In this document: one piece after another, positions 1-13,686 of the stretch | Layout of the letters: the number at the start of each line of letters is the position of its first letter | Numbering within the stretch: position 1 is the first letter of the stretch | NCBI GenBank assembly: GCA_027576995.1 | Contig: JANBQC010000017.1 | Span: 1 to 64,000, forward strand | Direction of reading: 5' to 3' | DNA length: 64,000 nucleotides | DNA from: Dimargaris cristalligena | Lineage: Eukaryota; Kickxellomycota; Dimargaritomycetes; Dimargaritales; Dimargaritaceae | The notes under the pieces: model-generated | Told to the model about the DNA's origin: nothing | The model's input: only the letters and a program-made list of their open reading frames with translations | Databases searched by the model: none | Translations under genes and position numbers: made by a program

Positions 1-2212
1 TGAGTATAAATACTCCCCCTTGCTGCCACCTCTTGGAACAGCAAGTCTATCATCACCTTTCCCTTCTTATTATCTATTTTTCAAATAAAGTTCAGTTTTT
101 AAGGATTTGATTTCAGTTCTTTATAATTAGGCTTAAAAAAGGAGGAATCTTCTGAGCAGTCCACCCTTGTACTTAGTATACTAAAAATAATAATAGTTGA
201 GATTGCAATATAACCTTATAAAGAGGGGGATGTGTGAAATAAAGTGGATCATGGGCCTGTTTCTGGTGGGAATACACAAAAAACAAACTATGTAACAAGT
301 TTCTAATCCATTAGTACCATATCTAAATAACTTGACACCCTAAAGAACCTATATAGGATTCAGTATATATATACACCAACCTTTTCTTTTTTAGGCCATC
401 TGGATCTATAATAGTAATTATTTACCTTTAAAGTTTTGCTATTCATCTAGATGTCAAGCTTTTACATAATACTTATTAGTTATATTATTACCAGGTGCCA
501 ATTGGGTGTTGCCAGGCTTGGGGATGCAGGTGAGACCCACAAATTATTTTCTGGAATAGACCACCATTAATGAGGTTGACCTCAGGAAGGCATGAACAAG
601 GAAGTTGGCCAGGTTTAGTAAAAAGAGCCTAGAGGGTGTGGACATAGTATTAATTGAATAGTCTGTAGTACCTGTTAAAGAATATGTTCCTATATGTCCT
701 TTATCCTATCCTGTTTCATCCAATTATGTTAGTTTATTCTGCTATCATGAGATCATTTATATTAGCCACTTATATTTCACCCCCTTGAAAATACAGTTTA
801 ATAAAACTAACCACCTAGAGGCACCTACTGTCCTCTAGCTGCTTTCTTCCCTTACTTCCAGTTTTATTTCTTTTACATCCTTAGTATTCCAACAGTACCA
901 GTAGATAAAGGGGAGAATGTAGATTTAATTTGCAAATAATATTTATTAATAAACTACTAGTTTGTTAATTTGTAAACCAAAACACCCATAGCAGTCTTGA
1001 AACTGGTCCATTTTCAAATAAGGGGGGTGCAAAGTAGTTGTTCTAATAACCCATTTTCATTTTGTGGTTCCAATAATCACCATTTGGCCAACATGGCTTG
1101 TAAAGTAAAACATTGAATCACATTAGTCGGGGTAGTTACTTCTGGCTAGAGTAGGGCCCTTCATGCTATTGGCCATACCACATCATAAAATGGGGCATTA
1201 CCATCCGAAACATCAGCACTCATCAATTAGATTCTATGACCCATCAGCCAAACTGATACCCGAATGCTAGAGCCTGATCATGGACTGCTTGGTAGTCTTA
1301 TATAACCAGCCATCACTAACCATTTTACTTGGAGGTGGAATCGGTATAGTTTTCTTCTGTTGGGGGAGTTTCTTTAGGCTATTCCAGTACCAGATGATAA
1401 AGCATTGGCTAGACTAACTACACCATCTGCCACCATTTATCCCCTAAGCGATAGTAATAAACGTAATCATTTTCTAGGTGACATGTGTCCGTTAAAAAAT
1501 TACAGGTCAGCGTAAGTCTACGATCGGATCACAAGGCTATGTACCTAAGGAGACAGTCAATATGGCGCCTTATAATGAGGAAACCACAATACTATAAAAA
1601 TTAATGGATAAAAGAACAACACACCTTGACATTTATTTAATAGGGACGAAAAATGAGGTCGTGATCTATTTCAAAGAGAGAACAATAATTACAAAAAAAA
1701 AATCGAAGACAATGAAATCGTCAACTCCCCATTAAATTGAAAATATTACGAAGGTGGAAGGTGTAAAAAATATACGTCAGGAATAAAAGACTCGATAGAG
1801 CCATCAATATATTAGGGCTATAGAAAATTAAAAGAGATGGTATGTATGTAGAAAGAGATAGTTGATAATATATGTATACGTAAATACTATACGAACGTAA
1901 TTTTGACAAGAAATACGCTGAAACAAGTGAAATGGCTATGGGAAAGTCTAAATTGAAAGCAAACATAAACAGCTACGATCGGCGAATTGAAGATAGGACG
2001 GAACTATCGGATTTTCCGAAAGAAAGAGCATGACAGCAATGAAACGTAAGAAGATGCGAGAAACATGGAATGTGATATAATGGCATATTGGGGAATAAAT
2101 AGCAATCATGCGCGAAAATAAAAGCCCGCCTCTCAAAATCCAGTAGGACCAAGCCCGGCTAAAACATAGAATTAGAAAGGGGACAATTAGTGGTAGTAAG
2201 GAACATATCCAT
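1..2212. other. AT-rich stretch without a recognisable gene
   Basis: No frame stays open for more than about 80 codons on either strand, and no protein motif was seen. A TATA-like stretch followed by an AATAAA-like signal lies at the very start. A purine-rich run followed by TGT occurs near 909-920, which is reminiscent of a retrotransposon polypurine-tract/LTR junction. No second LTR copy or reverse transcriptase could be found to support that. The right end is the 3' flank of the kelch gene. Confidence 0.5.
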
Positions 2213-5200
2213 TTACTGTACAGGCGTCGACGCCGGAGTCAAAATATTACCAGGTGGATGACCACGCATGCGGTGCGGGGAATGACCATTACTGCCACTG
2301 CTGCTATGGTTGATACCCCCTCCGACATTCTTATCCGTGCTCATGGATAACATGGGTCGCTCGACGGGAAAGGGGTCATTGCTGGCACGGTTGGAATTGC
2401 TCACACCGAGACTACCTGATCGCAAACGTTGCTTAGGGGGGGGAACTGGCGATGACCCCGCCGATTTGGCCACGAGGGCAGGCGAACTTGTTACCGTTGG
2501 CGATTGACCACCAACGCCAGTATGACTAGCCCCAGCGTTCATTGCCGAAGTAGGCATATGGGGGTCCAGGCCTAAAATGGCGTTGCGAATTGACGGCAGG
2601 TTGAGCATAGGACCAATGGCAATAGGTTCCAGCTTCTCATCGTAACGCCCAATGGAAGCCAGAGACATTTTGCCCATGCCTGAGATATTACCATCAGCAG
2701 ACGTAGACGCATCCTGTAGCAAAGCCACAAAGGCCCGTAGTTTGGCGAGCGCATCCTCAAGTTGAACCGCCTTTGATTGCAATTGGGTTTCAGCCGCTAA
2801 GCGTTTATCGTCCGTCTCCCGCAGAGATTGGCGAAGTTGGGATAATTCCCGCTTGGTACTGTTCAAGTCCCGTTGCGTTTGGAGGAATTTAGCTTCCATG
2901 TTGCGCAATTTCTGCTGTAAACTAGGGACAGACAGGGGCCCCAGCGCGATGCTAGATGCGGCCGAGTCAGCAGTCCCTGTGGGACGCATGAGAGGAGACG
3001 GGGTGGCACCACGGGCATCGATTTCACCCATCGCCGAGGATCCGCTATCAAAACGAACGGACCGCCCGAGGCCGGCCTCGGGAGGTACCAGGGCGTAGGC
3101 CTCGATCTGAGTATGTGTCTGACGGAGTTCGGTCTCCAACTTCTTGATCCGAGCGGCTGACCGGTTAAGCTGATCCTGCAATTTGGTAATCACCTCCTCT
3201 TTCAAGTCCGCCTCATCGACCAGCGTGGCCAGGTTACCTAGGCTGCGCAATTGAGCCTCAGCCATCTCCCTCTGATTGTTGGCATCATCCGTTTGCCGGG
3301 CAGCTCGATTCAAGGCAGCCGTCTGTCGCTCCAGCTGGTGCCTCAATTCCATTTGGTCAGACTCCAGCTCTTGGATTTGAGCATAAGCTTTGGAGAGCTG
3401 GTCTTGTAATTGAGTCGCTCGCCCATTAGCCAATTTAGTGGCCTCCAGAGTGGACTGGATAATAGACTGGGTTTTCTTGTCACTCTGTCGAAGGGCCTCC
3501 AGTTCCTCGTGCATGGCCTCCATTTGAAAGAGCCGGGCGTCAAGATCGGCTTGGACGGACTGTACCTCAGCCTCTGTGTGACCCCGCGCTTGGCCATTCA
3601 CGGATTGATGAGCCGACAGGGCTTCGAGTTCTTCCCGGGCATCCGCGTATAGCTGGTGCAGTTGGGACTGATCAGACTGGCCGCTGTCAATGGTGCGGTG
3701 GGCATCGTTGAGGCGCTGGTGGGTCTGCTCCAGTTGGGAGCTAGCCTCATGCAACTGAGTCCGCAGAGCACTATTGTCGTTGATAAGATTGGCCATTTGT
3801 CGCTCCATTTGGCTTGTACGAACTACCTCCACCTGTTGAAGGAGTTCCGAGTTGGACTCTTCAATGGCTTGCCACTTGGCGCGCAGGTACAAGGCCTCTT
3901 GAAGGGCGTTCTGGCGGGAACGTTCGGCATCGGCAATGCGTTCGACAGCGGCGTTAGAAAGAGTAGTGACCGAAGTCCGGGTATCCTCCACTTCTTGGTG
4001 TAATCGGAGTAAGGCCTGCATCAATTTTGCCTTGATGGGGTCTTCTTGGATTGCCTGGATTTGCTCCTCGTTAAATGTGTTTATAGGGAAAGAATGGGTG
4101 GGTGAGGAGCGGGCGGCATCCGATCCATCCGAGTTGCGACAATAGGGGCTACTGGTCACTACGGTATCCACCGTACGCCAGGCATCGTTGACAAGGTCTT
4201 GAGTAGGGTTGGCGGCTTCAGAGTCTCGGTTGAGTAAGGTCGTTTGCTCGGAGGACTCGCCGGGGGGTGAATGCAAAACCTGTCGTAAACCAGACTTCTT
4301 TATGGCGATGGAGCTGTCGGCCCCTCGCCGGGCGCCCTCGTTATCGGCCCGGAACTCAGGACTGGTACGATGGTTGGTTCCAGATCCCAGTGAGCCACCT
4401 TCACCGCCCACGGGATTTGAGAGAGGTGAGCGAACATTAATGGACAAGCGACGGTCGCTGCCAAGGGAGGTCAAGGAATCCACCCGTTGAACCACTAACT
4501 CAGGGTCAGAAGCCAAAGGAGAACTACTTAGGCGCTCGGAAAGTGAGCTAGCGCCTTCAATCGATGGGGACCGGACAATGGATAACCGATTCCGCAATTC
4601 AATAGTGAGTCGCTTATCCGAACGGCGATCCTGGCTCTGTTGTCGCGAACGAGAGGCACCCGTGTTGATGAATTCGTCGGAATCTTTCGGAGAAGGGAGG
4701 GAGCCTTCACTTCCCATTTGGGAACCACGCCGGTCCATGTCAGATGTCATTTGCGAAAAAGGACGGCCCACCGCGTGCGATATTCTTACCGGGGGCTGGG
4801 AAGTATTATCGTACTTGGACAGCTGGGAAGTACTCCGCTCGTGGTGGATTCGGCCAATCGAGGGGTTTGACACAAACTCGGTGGGAAGGTGAGTCTGACT
4901 ATCAGTCTGACTGGAGGGACTTGGAATCTGGCTGACAGAAGTATTAATACCAAGAGCGTGTATAGAGGGAGGAGTCCCTTGGACTGAACTCGATATGGTG
5001 GTATTGAGTATAGGGGATTCCGCGCGCTCATTCAGTTCGGCGGTTAACGAATGAAAGGTTGAATTCGCGCTGGTTGATGAAATATCAACGGAGTCGATGG
5101 GTAAAGGTGGCTGGGAGTAATCGGGGGGAGTGGGAACTTTCTTATCCACAAACGAGCCCAGGCTAACCGAAGAAGTTCCGGGCGAGGGGGCGTTGGTTTC

Positions 5201-7248
5201 GATAGGAACAGATGGGATAACAGTAAATACAACGAAAGGAGTTTCGGACTCTGGGACATGGCCGCCTAGATAAAACAGCCGGTCTCGGGTAGCGAGAAAT
5301 CGCCCCCCTGGTCGCCGAGTCCAGGCTCGATCGGTGGTACCAGCATGGAACCAGAGGTTGGCTAGATGGAAGGAATAATTCGACGTGTCCAACATTAAGA
5401 ATAGAGTAACGTTAACCAATCAGATATATAATTATAGTATGACGATTAGTCCATGCCAAAAAATCGCGAGGCGCGGAAACAAACCCGCCTTATAAAGGCG
5501 ACAAGTCCCCTGAGCGGAGGAATCCCCAACGACAATAAGGATGTGCGATGGAACCCCGACAGGATCAATCGTCGAACGATCGACCCCAACCAATGCACTT
5601 TATGACAGATTCACAAAGGGTGGATTCCGGCAGAAAAGAGAGAACGGAGAGACTGGGGACGGCGATTTACCTGATAGATTATAAGCATAAGTATCCTTAG
5701 TAATTTTCTTGTTATTCTGCTGGCCACCTAGGATGACCATGTAACCGTCAATTATAAATGAGCTGTGGCTAGCCCGCGGTGGCGGAATTTCACCCTGGGG
5801 TTTAAGGATGGACCAGGTCTTTTCAACTAGGTCAAAAACCCATAGATCGTTGAAAAAGCGTTCGCTGTCACAGCCTCCGAAACTAGAAAAGGGCGGAAGG
5901 AACCACCGGGGAAAGGTGTGTACGGAGAGGGGAGGGGATAAGATAAAGTAATTGCCAAATTAGTCAGTAGTCGTTCATGATTATCGAAGGGGGGTGCTTT
6001 TCAACCGCACCTACCAATCATTGGGAATATATTAGACATATACCCTGGGAAAGTGGGGTTTAGTCAGTGAATGCACGTAAGGAAAAAAAGGTATAGCCTA
6101 AGCCATACTTTGTAGAGTTGGCTACGACCTCCACTTATAAAGGCAACCTGTGGCACTTACATGTACAACTTATTATCGTAAATACAAGACGAGTGGAACG
6201 CACGTTTGGGCGGGTATAGATTGTTAACCGGACTGAGGAATTGCCAACGGGCCCCATCGTGTTTAACTACATGGCAGAGTAGAAACAAAAGGCATAAAAG
6301 GGTCGAGTTAGACCATATCGAGAGGGGGGACAGTTGTACAGCAATCGCCATATAAAGGTCCAGGATAAATAATAATAAGATTCCGATGGACAGGGTGGCC
6401 TAATAAACCTATTTGAGGCAAAAGCCAAATAGATTCTAGGCAGGGGTAAAACGATGAGACTACTTACCGGTCCGTAGGTCAAACAGAGCAATGTCATTGG
6501 CGTAACCGTCACGAGTCACACCGAACGATACACACATGGCATGGCCGTAGAGGGAGCAGGCGTGACCTTGCCGACCCCGAAAGGCCTGTCCGTCTAGCTT
6601 AATAGTAAACCAGCGCGAGTGCTGCAGAGTGTACATGTAGACCTGGGAGTCGTCGAACGAACCGTCGCTAAGACGACCACCAAAGACCAGCATGGCTCGA
6701 CCAATGAAAATAGCGCAGTGATGAATACGGGGACTGGGGGGAGTACCGGCGGTTTCAATGGTTTTAAAATTTAAATTACGGGGATTAAATTGGACCAGGT
6801 CGGACATATACTGGGAGCCGGCACGACCGCCGAATACATAGGCGTCCTGGCCGTCAAAGGCTAGGGAAAAATCGTTACGAGGGAAGGCCGGGTGTTCCGG
6901 GTGCTTGAATCCCTTCCACGAAACTTTGGCGCACGGTATATTTGACCGGTCACCAGGTGTGGCGGACCCACCCTGGACTACGGGACCGGCGGTTGGGCCG
7001 GTAGCGGGCGAAGCCATCGACGAATAACTGGATGACGCAGTAGAAGAGCCCGGCTGGGTGACAGCGGATACCCGCTTGTTTTTCGGTGGCGGAGCAGGTG
7101 GTGGCTGCGATGGGCTAAACGAGCTGTGTAAACCACCGCCGGCACGGGCGGGTGGGGTAGGAGGTAGACCAGAGCTGGTGGAGCGCTTCTGTGAGGTAGA
7201 CTGACTGTGGCTACTATGGGAGCCCTTCAGCTTGTTGAAAAAAGACAT
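2213..7248 (-). CDS. Tea1/Kel1-like kelch-repeat and coiled-coil polarity protein
   Basis: Four exons on the minus strand: 7248-6468, 6266-6161, 5882-5671 and 5361-2213. All junctions are in phase and give about 1415 residues. After a Pro/Ser-rich N terminus (about residues 1-105), kelch blades run to about residue 420. Their signatures are YVFGG, LVFGG, YIFGG, VILGG and FYLGG, with paired Trp/Tyr downstream. A long Ser-rich, low-complexity linker follows, then heptad-rich coiled coils at about 795-1120 and 1165-1250, and a Ser/Pro-rich tail. Kelch propeller plus C-terminal coiled coil is the layout of fission yeast Tea1 and budding yeast Kel1/Kel2. These act at cell tips and in polarity or mitotic-exit signalling, and a similar role here is inference. 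It is somewhat longer than Tea1 or Kel1 (about 1150). One blade is degenerate (SFGV in place of FGG). It is divergently arranged with the DHHC gene about 3.7 kb away. Confidence 0.85.
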
Positions 7249-10200
7249 GGGCGACGGATAAATAGAAATAAAGGGAGGTATGGGCTAACAAGGGACAGAT
7301 AAGAGATGCACCCCAACACTTAAGTGATACCCCACTGAACAGGATGGACACAAGTGGGTGAATATATAAAATACAGGAAAAGATGGGGGAGGGCCGGTGA
7401 ACAAAGACAATGAGCCACGACGGGGGGGGTCAAGGGGAGTTTCCTTCAGCGGTCACCAGAATAAGGCCAAAGCAGCAGTTAGAAAGAGAAGTAAAAGGGC
7501 TGGTTACTCCAACTACTAGGTCAAGCGCAAAGGAATAGGAGGAGGGGGGTGTGAACAGAAGGAAGCGTCCAAAACGGAAAAGGAAATGGGCTGTATTGCA
7601 CTTTCCAACAGCTGTAGAAGTCACTGAAGAAACGGTTGGTTGGTTGATTGGGTCAATAATAAGTGTAGGGCGAGAAAAAAGAGAGACACGAATTAAGAAT
7701 GGGTTCAGTCTGGGAACAAGCGGAAGTCGTCGCGATCGGAACAGAGCGGTAGTACAGAACCAGGGGGCAGAGGCAAGCAAGATGAACACAACACTATAGA
7801 GAAGGGTGGAAGATGAGAAGGGGGGAAGAAAGTAAAGCAGTCAGGCCTTGCTACCAACAGCCATACGCATAATCGGTTCAAATAAGATTGATGATATATA
7901 TAGAGAATTGGTTTTATAAATAAAAGGCCCGCACGGCAAGTAGAAGGAACACACGGCCTCACTGCATTCACAATTATATAGTGCACATACGTACAAATCA
8001 ATTCCCTGCAACCAATTGTCTGTATGCGCTGAATATAATGAGAAAGTAACACTAGAATGAATGCGCAGATGGCCGAACCGAACCGAACCGCTTGTGCGAG
8101 GGGTGGACGACGGCCGTATATATGTCTGGAAAAATCATGTTCGCAGGACACACACCTCTCTAGGCTCGCCTTTTTTTCACCCTAGGCCGATAAATGCGCA
8201 TACACAGTGAATGCATCTAAGGGCCCCACTCTTTTACAATAAACGCCAAAAGGTTCCCCTTTTTCAGCCTTAAGGCAAGTGCATACAGTGTGGCACGCGG
8301 TGGTGGGGGGGGGTCTTGTAATGCACCTAGTAGACTAGAAGAGGTCAATCAGGCCAGCACACGGCGGCTGGCCTATCAGCGACGGTCCCTGAGCGTTGAA
8401 CTACCCACTACCATATGCGGTGGGAATTTTCGGTGGTTTGGGGGAGGTGCCCTAACCATATTCTCCCAAACCACTCCAAATACAGTTTGCCAAAGGAAAG
8501 GGCAACGACCATAACTACCCAAACAATCGGGCCGCACTAGAGGGGTTGGTCAAGGGGCAGGGCGGCAAGTCCTCCACTGAGCAAGCCCCGGCCCCTCGAC
8601 ATACTTCTCATCACTATACAGTACCCATAATAAGCCTGGTCGGATGCACTATGTACGTCTCTCCCGCTCTATATTTGGGTCTACTTTCTTTCTACATGAT
8701 TCCGTCGCTTTGGCTTGACTGGGCTTGGTTTGATCGTGCATTCCAACTCTAGGCGGTGAGGAACTTGCCCCTTCCTCGGCAAGGTAGAGGCGGCTGTCTA
8801 GGCTTACCCACTCTGTGACGATCTTCGAACAGCTTTCAGAAGATGAGGCAAATGGTCACCTCTTGTTTTTTAACCAAAAAAGCATAGATCTAATGTCTCG
8901 TATAAGGCCTGGTTCGGATCGACAGGTCTTGCCGGCCCAGTTTGGATAGGCTAATCATTGGGCTAGCCCCCCCTCTCTCTCTCTTCCCTGATTCCAGCCA
9001 TATTGGTTGGAAAGGATCGCCCTCCGCTTTACCATACGATATTACAAGTTCCATCAAATAGTCCCTATTAATATTCCTGCCAGTAATAGGTGTAGAAGAA
9101 TCGATATAGTTTAGTGTGGGGGGTTATCAGGTGTATAGTCTCGTCCACTAATTACCTAATAAGTGGGTAGTACTATACTAGCGGAGGTGTGCTGACGGTG
9201 GTTTTTGATCGTTCTGCCTCATTGAAGGGAGGAGGGTTTAAAATAGCGTGGACCAATCAGGGGGATTTTTATCATATCACCCCGGGGTTCATGCGTGGTG
9301 TTATTCTTTGACGATTCAGGGCCCAGGGCCAAAGGTTCGATGACTACTAGTCCTTGGCGTGTTCATCCGATTCGGCTCTCCACTGAGACGCCTGCCTTAA
9401 CGTGCTACACTCCAAATGACACGAGCTTTGTACGGGACGGCGCGTACATTGATTGGGCGACCCCCCTGCTTTTCTATCGTCAGGCCCCCCCTCACATATT
9501 TATAAGTAAGAATATATATATATACATCCATCTATATATGCATTTGTATACAGATATATAGAAGTACCTATCCCCCCCGTGCACTGTCTCTCCTTAGAAC
9601 TGCCCATATTGGTCCAAGCCGACACCTCTCCCAATCGAATGGCAAGTGTGGCCCACACACATCCCCTGTAAGTAGGCCTCAGTTGGCTCATTACACTCAA
9701 TAATAAAAATACCGACGGCACTGCTTACTTACTATACATCCACGAGCGGCTTGCGTTTCTAAATAAAATAACCAGCCGTTCCTTCACTATATCCATGATT
9801 GTCCCAAACTGGACTATTTCTTCACGAATTCCTTTTCCAAATAGGACTAGTAGTGGGCAGCCGCCTGGTTCTTCCTCCCCTATGGGTGCTTCAGCCTAAT
9901 TAATTACACACCCTTTGCCCTGGCGTCAAGATGGATTTACTGTCAGTTTGGTGCTCGGCGAAGGTCCAAATTTAACCACAACGATCGCCTCTATTGATTC
10001 GTGAAGCCAACGTGCCAGCACTATCTAATTTCCGGGGAGCTTCTTATTAAAGCAATTTGTGGATCTGAAGGCTAATTTCCCCTACGGCTGGGCATGCTTA
10101 AAAATATAAATATAGCAAAGGTCGGGTATATTCCATCTTGTTGTACATCTTTCCGCTTAGTAATCGCACGTTTACTCAGTCAGTGGTAGTTTTTCTGATA

Positions 10201-10913
10201 CCTTCCGCTAGTTGCATACAGCATACAATTACATTCATCCTCCAATGCCCCGCGGCTCTATTCGCCCGCATTGGTCCACGCCATTGTTCAACCACCCAAG
10301 TTTTCTGCTGCTCATCAAGGCCGAACAATCAACCTCGAACTACAGAACCCGGACACTGGTGAAAAGTCTTACTCTTAAATACCAACGGGTGTCCTTCCCC
10401 TTTCCAGCTTCTTCTCCTAATTTCTCTTTTTCCTCGACCACTAATAGTGACTCCCCCTTTTCTAATCCTTCTCCTACTCAACCAGCAAGCAACTCCTGCT
10501 AATATTCTACTCGCCGAGTGTTTCGTACAGTTCTCTACGGAATACCCACCACCACTACACACACCCTCTTACTTTCTAAGGACCCGCTGTTACCAACCCC
10601 TCACTCTATGCATCACTAAAGCAGTAGTGTGTGTCTTTTTCCTTAGGCTGCCAAAGCCAACCGGTCAATTTTAGCATCCACTTCGCATGTAGCGAACCGT
10701 AATCCTCCTTACGTATTATTTATCCCTTGGCCTATTTTGCCAAAGTGTATCAATCTACCCAGCGATTCGACCGAAAATTCCTTACTCTCCCTCCCATCCA
10801 CATTAGCCAGCCCCCTTTTTCTTCTGTTTCATTCACACTATCCGCTTGTGACTAGCCCGATTCGGAACACACCTTCACAACCCCTCTACGCCTTCCCCTT
10901 CCAGTTCCCCACT
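7249..10913. other. Divergent intergenic region, no gene supported
   Basis: This separates the starts of the kelch gene (-) and the DHHC gene (+). Several short frames exist (for example minus 8151-7705), but none shows domain signatures or a convincing exon structure. The stretch holds G-rich and C-rich runs, a TA-rich microsatellite near 9510-9560, and pyrimidine-rich sequence just before 10914 that is probably the 5' leader of the DHHC gene. Small or non-coding genes could be missed here. Confidence 0.45.
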
Positions 10914-12593
10914 ATGAAGCTGGGGCCCCTAGTGGTCATTGGCGTCTGCCTACTCATCGCCTTCATCGGCTTAACCACCCAGATATTCATCTTCTGGAAG
11001 TTTTTGGGTGGTTTTACTCTAGAGTGCATGGCCATCCTAGGCGGATTCAACATTCTGCTCGGCTTATTATGTTACAACTTTTACCTAGCCTGCTCCACCG
11101 ACCCCGGCGAGGTTCCCCCTTATTGGGTAAGTTAACCGCCAACAGACAATTCTGTCCTAAATAACCACCGCCCTCTTTGAATCACAGACAATGACATATC
11201 CGGGTACTCGATTCTCCCCTTGGGCCATATTGTCCAACAGATTGCCTGCCATTTCCCCTTGCCAAGTTTGTACTTAGCCTAATCGACCTTGTATCTTATA
11301 TCGCAAAATCCCTTTATATACTCATGTTCCTACCAATATATCTCTTGGTTGTATGGTTGTACCACCACAAACTAATAGGAGCCACCCAAAGATCCTAGCA
11401 AGGTGCTGGTTATAGAGGTGAAAAAGAACAACGCTGGCCCTCGCTATTGTCGCACCTGTAAACAATTTAAACCGCCTCGCTCCCACCACTGCAGTTCGTG
11501 CGAGCGGTGCGTTCTCAAGATGGACCATCACTGTCCCTGGATCAACAACTGCGTGGGCTACAGCAACCACGGGCACTTCTTCCGCTTCATTATTTACGTC
11601 GATATAGCCAGCGCCTATTGTCTCTTCTTTATGTGTCGACGAGTATGGCTAATCTACGCGTTCCGGCATGATTACAACCTTTACTATCAGCTCGAGCCCA
11701 AGGGAACCGAGTTGCTCTTTCTTATCCTGAATCTGATTTTGGATACGCTGGTTCTTTTGCTGGTCGGCATCCTGACTATTTATCACACATGGCTGATCTT
11801 TGACAATACCACCACCATCGAAACTATGGAAATCGACCGGATACGCAAAATGGTACGCCGGCGGATCGTATCCGACATGGAGTACCCCTACGACCTCGGT
11901 ATCATCGCTAATTTCAAACAAATCCTAGGACCCAACCCCTGGCTTTGGCTTTGGCCCCAGAAAATGTCGTATGGCGGAGGTACCGAATTTCCCATTGGCT
12001 CTCACCTCCAACCACCTGTATACTGGCCCCCTCTCCAGAGTACGGAGTACGAAACTCCCACCGTTTGTACGAGCTCCGGCAATGACGTGGGCCGACGCCA
12101 CCCGACTTTGTCCCAGACCCAACACCGTACCCGGGGCCGCCAGGACGCCGAAGCATATGCCTTACCCACCATCAATTCGCTTGTCCGGGAACAGATGACC
12201 CAGGTCCCCGGGTCCCCGTATGTCCAAGACTACTACGGCTTGGATAGTGATGTGCAAACTGACGACTATTCCATCGACACCTACGACAGTGACGACAGTT
12301 ATGATGCCGATCAGGACGACCTCATGAACGGCACCGATGCGGGTAATTTTGACGCGTTGAATCGGGCGGTCGATAAGCTGATCGAGCGTAAGCAGAACGG
12401 CTATCAGCCTGTCGTTACCCGAGGCCCTCCACCACAGTCTGGCCAAACCCCCACCTCCGAATACGATTCCACACAGCCCTCCATTCCCCGGTTGGACTCG
12501 GGTGTGACCATATCCGTCGATGCTACTCCCAAAGTGCAGTTCACTAAGGGCTCATTACTAGATTCACTGGATCGCCGTACCAAAGCGGCATAG
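10914..12593 (+). CDS. DHHC palmitoyltransferase, Pfa4-like
   Basis: Two exons, 10914-11126 and 11403-12593, joined in phase 0, give about 467 residues. Two hydrophobic helices lie at about residues 5-30 and 37-60. A Cys-rich domain (YCRTC, then HHC and CVLKMDHHCPWINNC) puts the catalytic DHHC at about 112-115. Two further transmembrane helices follow, then NTTTIE (the TTxE motif) near 204 and an aromatic LGPNPWLWLWP block near 246. This is the topology of protein S-acyltransferases, and the aromatic motif resembles the Pfa4/ZDHHC6-type group. In yeast Pfa4 works in the ER and palmitoylates chitin synthase Chs3; the substrate here is not shown. The cytosolic tail is long and acidic (Asp/Tyr/Ser-rich near residues 345-375). 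The start is the first ATG of the open frame, just before a hydrophobic segment. The acceptor just before 11403 is the least certain boundary. Confidence 0.87.
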
Positions 12594-13295
12594 ACCTCTA
12601 TATAATCGGGAAATCCCTTCACTTTGGGTGTTACTGATTACCATTATCATTTTCAATTTGTTTTGGACTGTCCGGGACTTATTTATTTTGCTTTTTCCAA
12701 CACTTTTTTCTCTCTCCCCCCCCACCCTCCGCAGATCGACATTTTTCTTTTATTCAGTCTTGTATAAAATTTATAACCACTAGTACCACCCACTTGCTTA
12801 ACCAAAATTCGTGCTCATATATTTGCATCTATCACCACTTGCACTCAACCGATTAAACTTCTATTCTGGCATTATCTACACCCCTAGAAAGTACCCAGTG
12901 TTGTGGTCGGACTTAATACCACAATATAATATAGCTTGATAACCCTATCAGGGCCAGCTGGAGCAGTGACAGTCCGGGGGTAAAACTAGCTAACTATAGG
13001 AAACACACACTCGGCGGGGACGATTCTTATCTGATCTTCAGACAGAGACAACTGGACAACCAAGGATCACTCAGGGATCCTTCTAGTACGCGGCAGCAAG
13101 GCACAATGAATGGGCTTGGGCCAAATGACGACGTGGATAGAACAAGACCGGGGATCGAAATAAAACTTAATGGTAAACTATTCTGGTGTAAAAACAGCTT
13201 GTCTTTATTAAGATAATACCTAATGGGTATTTATATAAAATTGAACAGCGACTTACTGGCGCTATGATGGTACTTGGACAAATAGAATAAAGAAG

Positions 13296-13313
13296 GCCGC
13301 CAATGTTGGCGGC
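13296..13313. repeat. Inverted repeat / hairpin 1
   Basis: Perfect 8-bp GC-rich arms (GCCGCCAA and TTGGCGGC) are separated by 2 bases, with a few extra pairs outside. It is seen directly in the sequence and is the first of a closely spaced hairpin group. Confidence 0.8.
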
Positions 13314-13325
13314 TTTAGAGGTGCT

Positions 13326-13350
13326 AAGTCTGGGGATATGCCCCAGACTT
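13326..13350. repeat. Inverted repeat / hairpin 2
   Basis: Perfect 10-bp arms (AAGTCTGGGG and CCCCAGACTT) flank a 5-base loop, only 12 bases after hairpin 1. GC-rich tandem hairpins of this shape are unusual in the surrounding AT-rich intergenic DNA. Confidence 0.82.
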
Positions 13351-13444
13351 CTATAACTAAAAGATCCTCGAGCTACGAATAATAACTATGAATACTGAAT
13401 ACTGGAAAGGTGGGCTAGCCATCGAATGGCCTATAAATGGGTGG

Positions 13445-13487
13445 GAAAAGATGAAGCCTGACCTTCGGTGATGTTCTTCATCTTTTC
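13445..13487. repeat. Inverted repeat / hairpin 4
   Basis: Perfect 12-bp arms (GAAAAGATGAAG and CTTCATCTTTTC) flank a 19-base loop. A smaller hairpin, GCCAT-CGA-ATGGC, lies just upstream near 13418-13430 and is counted as hairpin 3 of the group. Confidence 0.8.
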
Positions 13488-13686
13488 TAAACAAATAGTT
13501 TGACCGGGATATGCTATTAGAGATTAAGCAGGCCCGGCCACAACACCAGCATGCCGTTTAGAGTGATATGAATGCTTAGTAGATCCTCTTTAGAAATGAT
13601 TACTTTATTTTGATTTCTTTAGCGTTATATATAAAACCTACTCTAAGAGCAAAATCACCAAAATAATAACTACCAGCTAACTTGCA

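Larger units (their letters stand above)
12594..13686. other. Convergent intergenic region with hairpin cluster
   Basis: This lies between the 3' ends of the DHHC gene (+) and the asparaginyl-tRNA synthetase (-). It has no coding frame of note. The first part is pyrimidine-rich 3' flank. Several strong inverted repeats are packed between 13296 and 13487 and are listed separately. Confidence 0.6.

Noticed and set aside
1..960. Possible LTR retrotransposon remnant (TATA and poly-A-like signals, purine run before TGT near 918).
   Set aside because: No matching second LTR, no primer-binding site and no gag-pol frame on either strand, so the resemblance is too weak.
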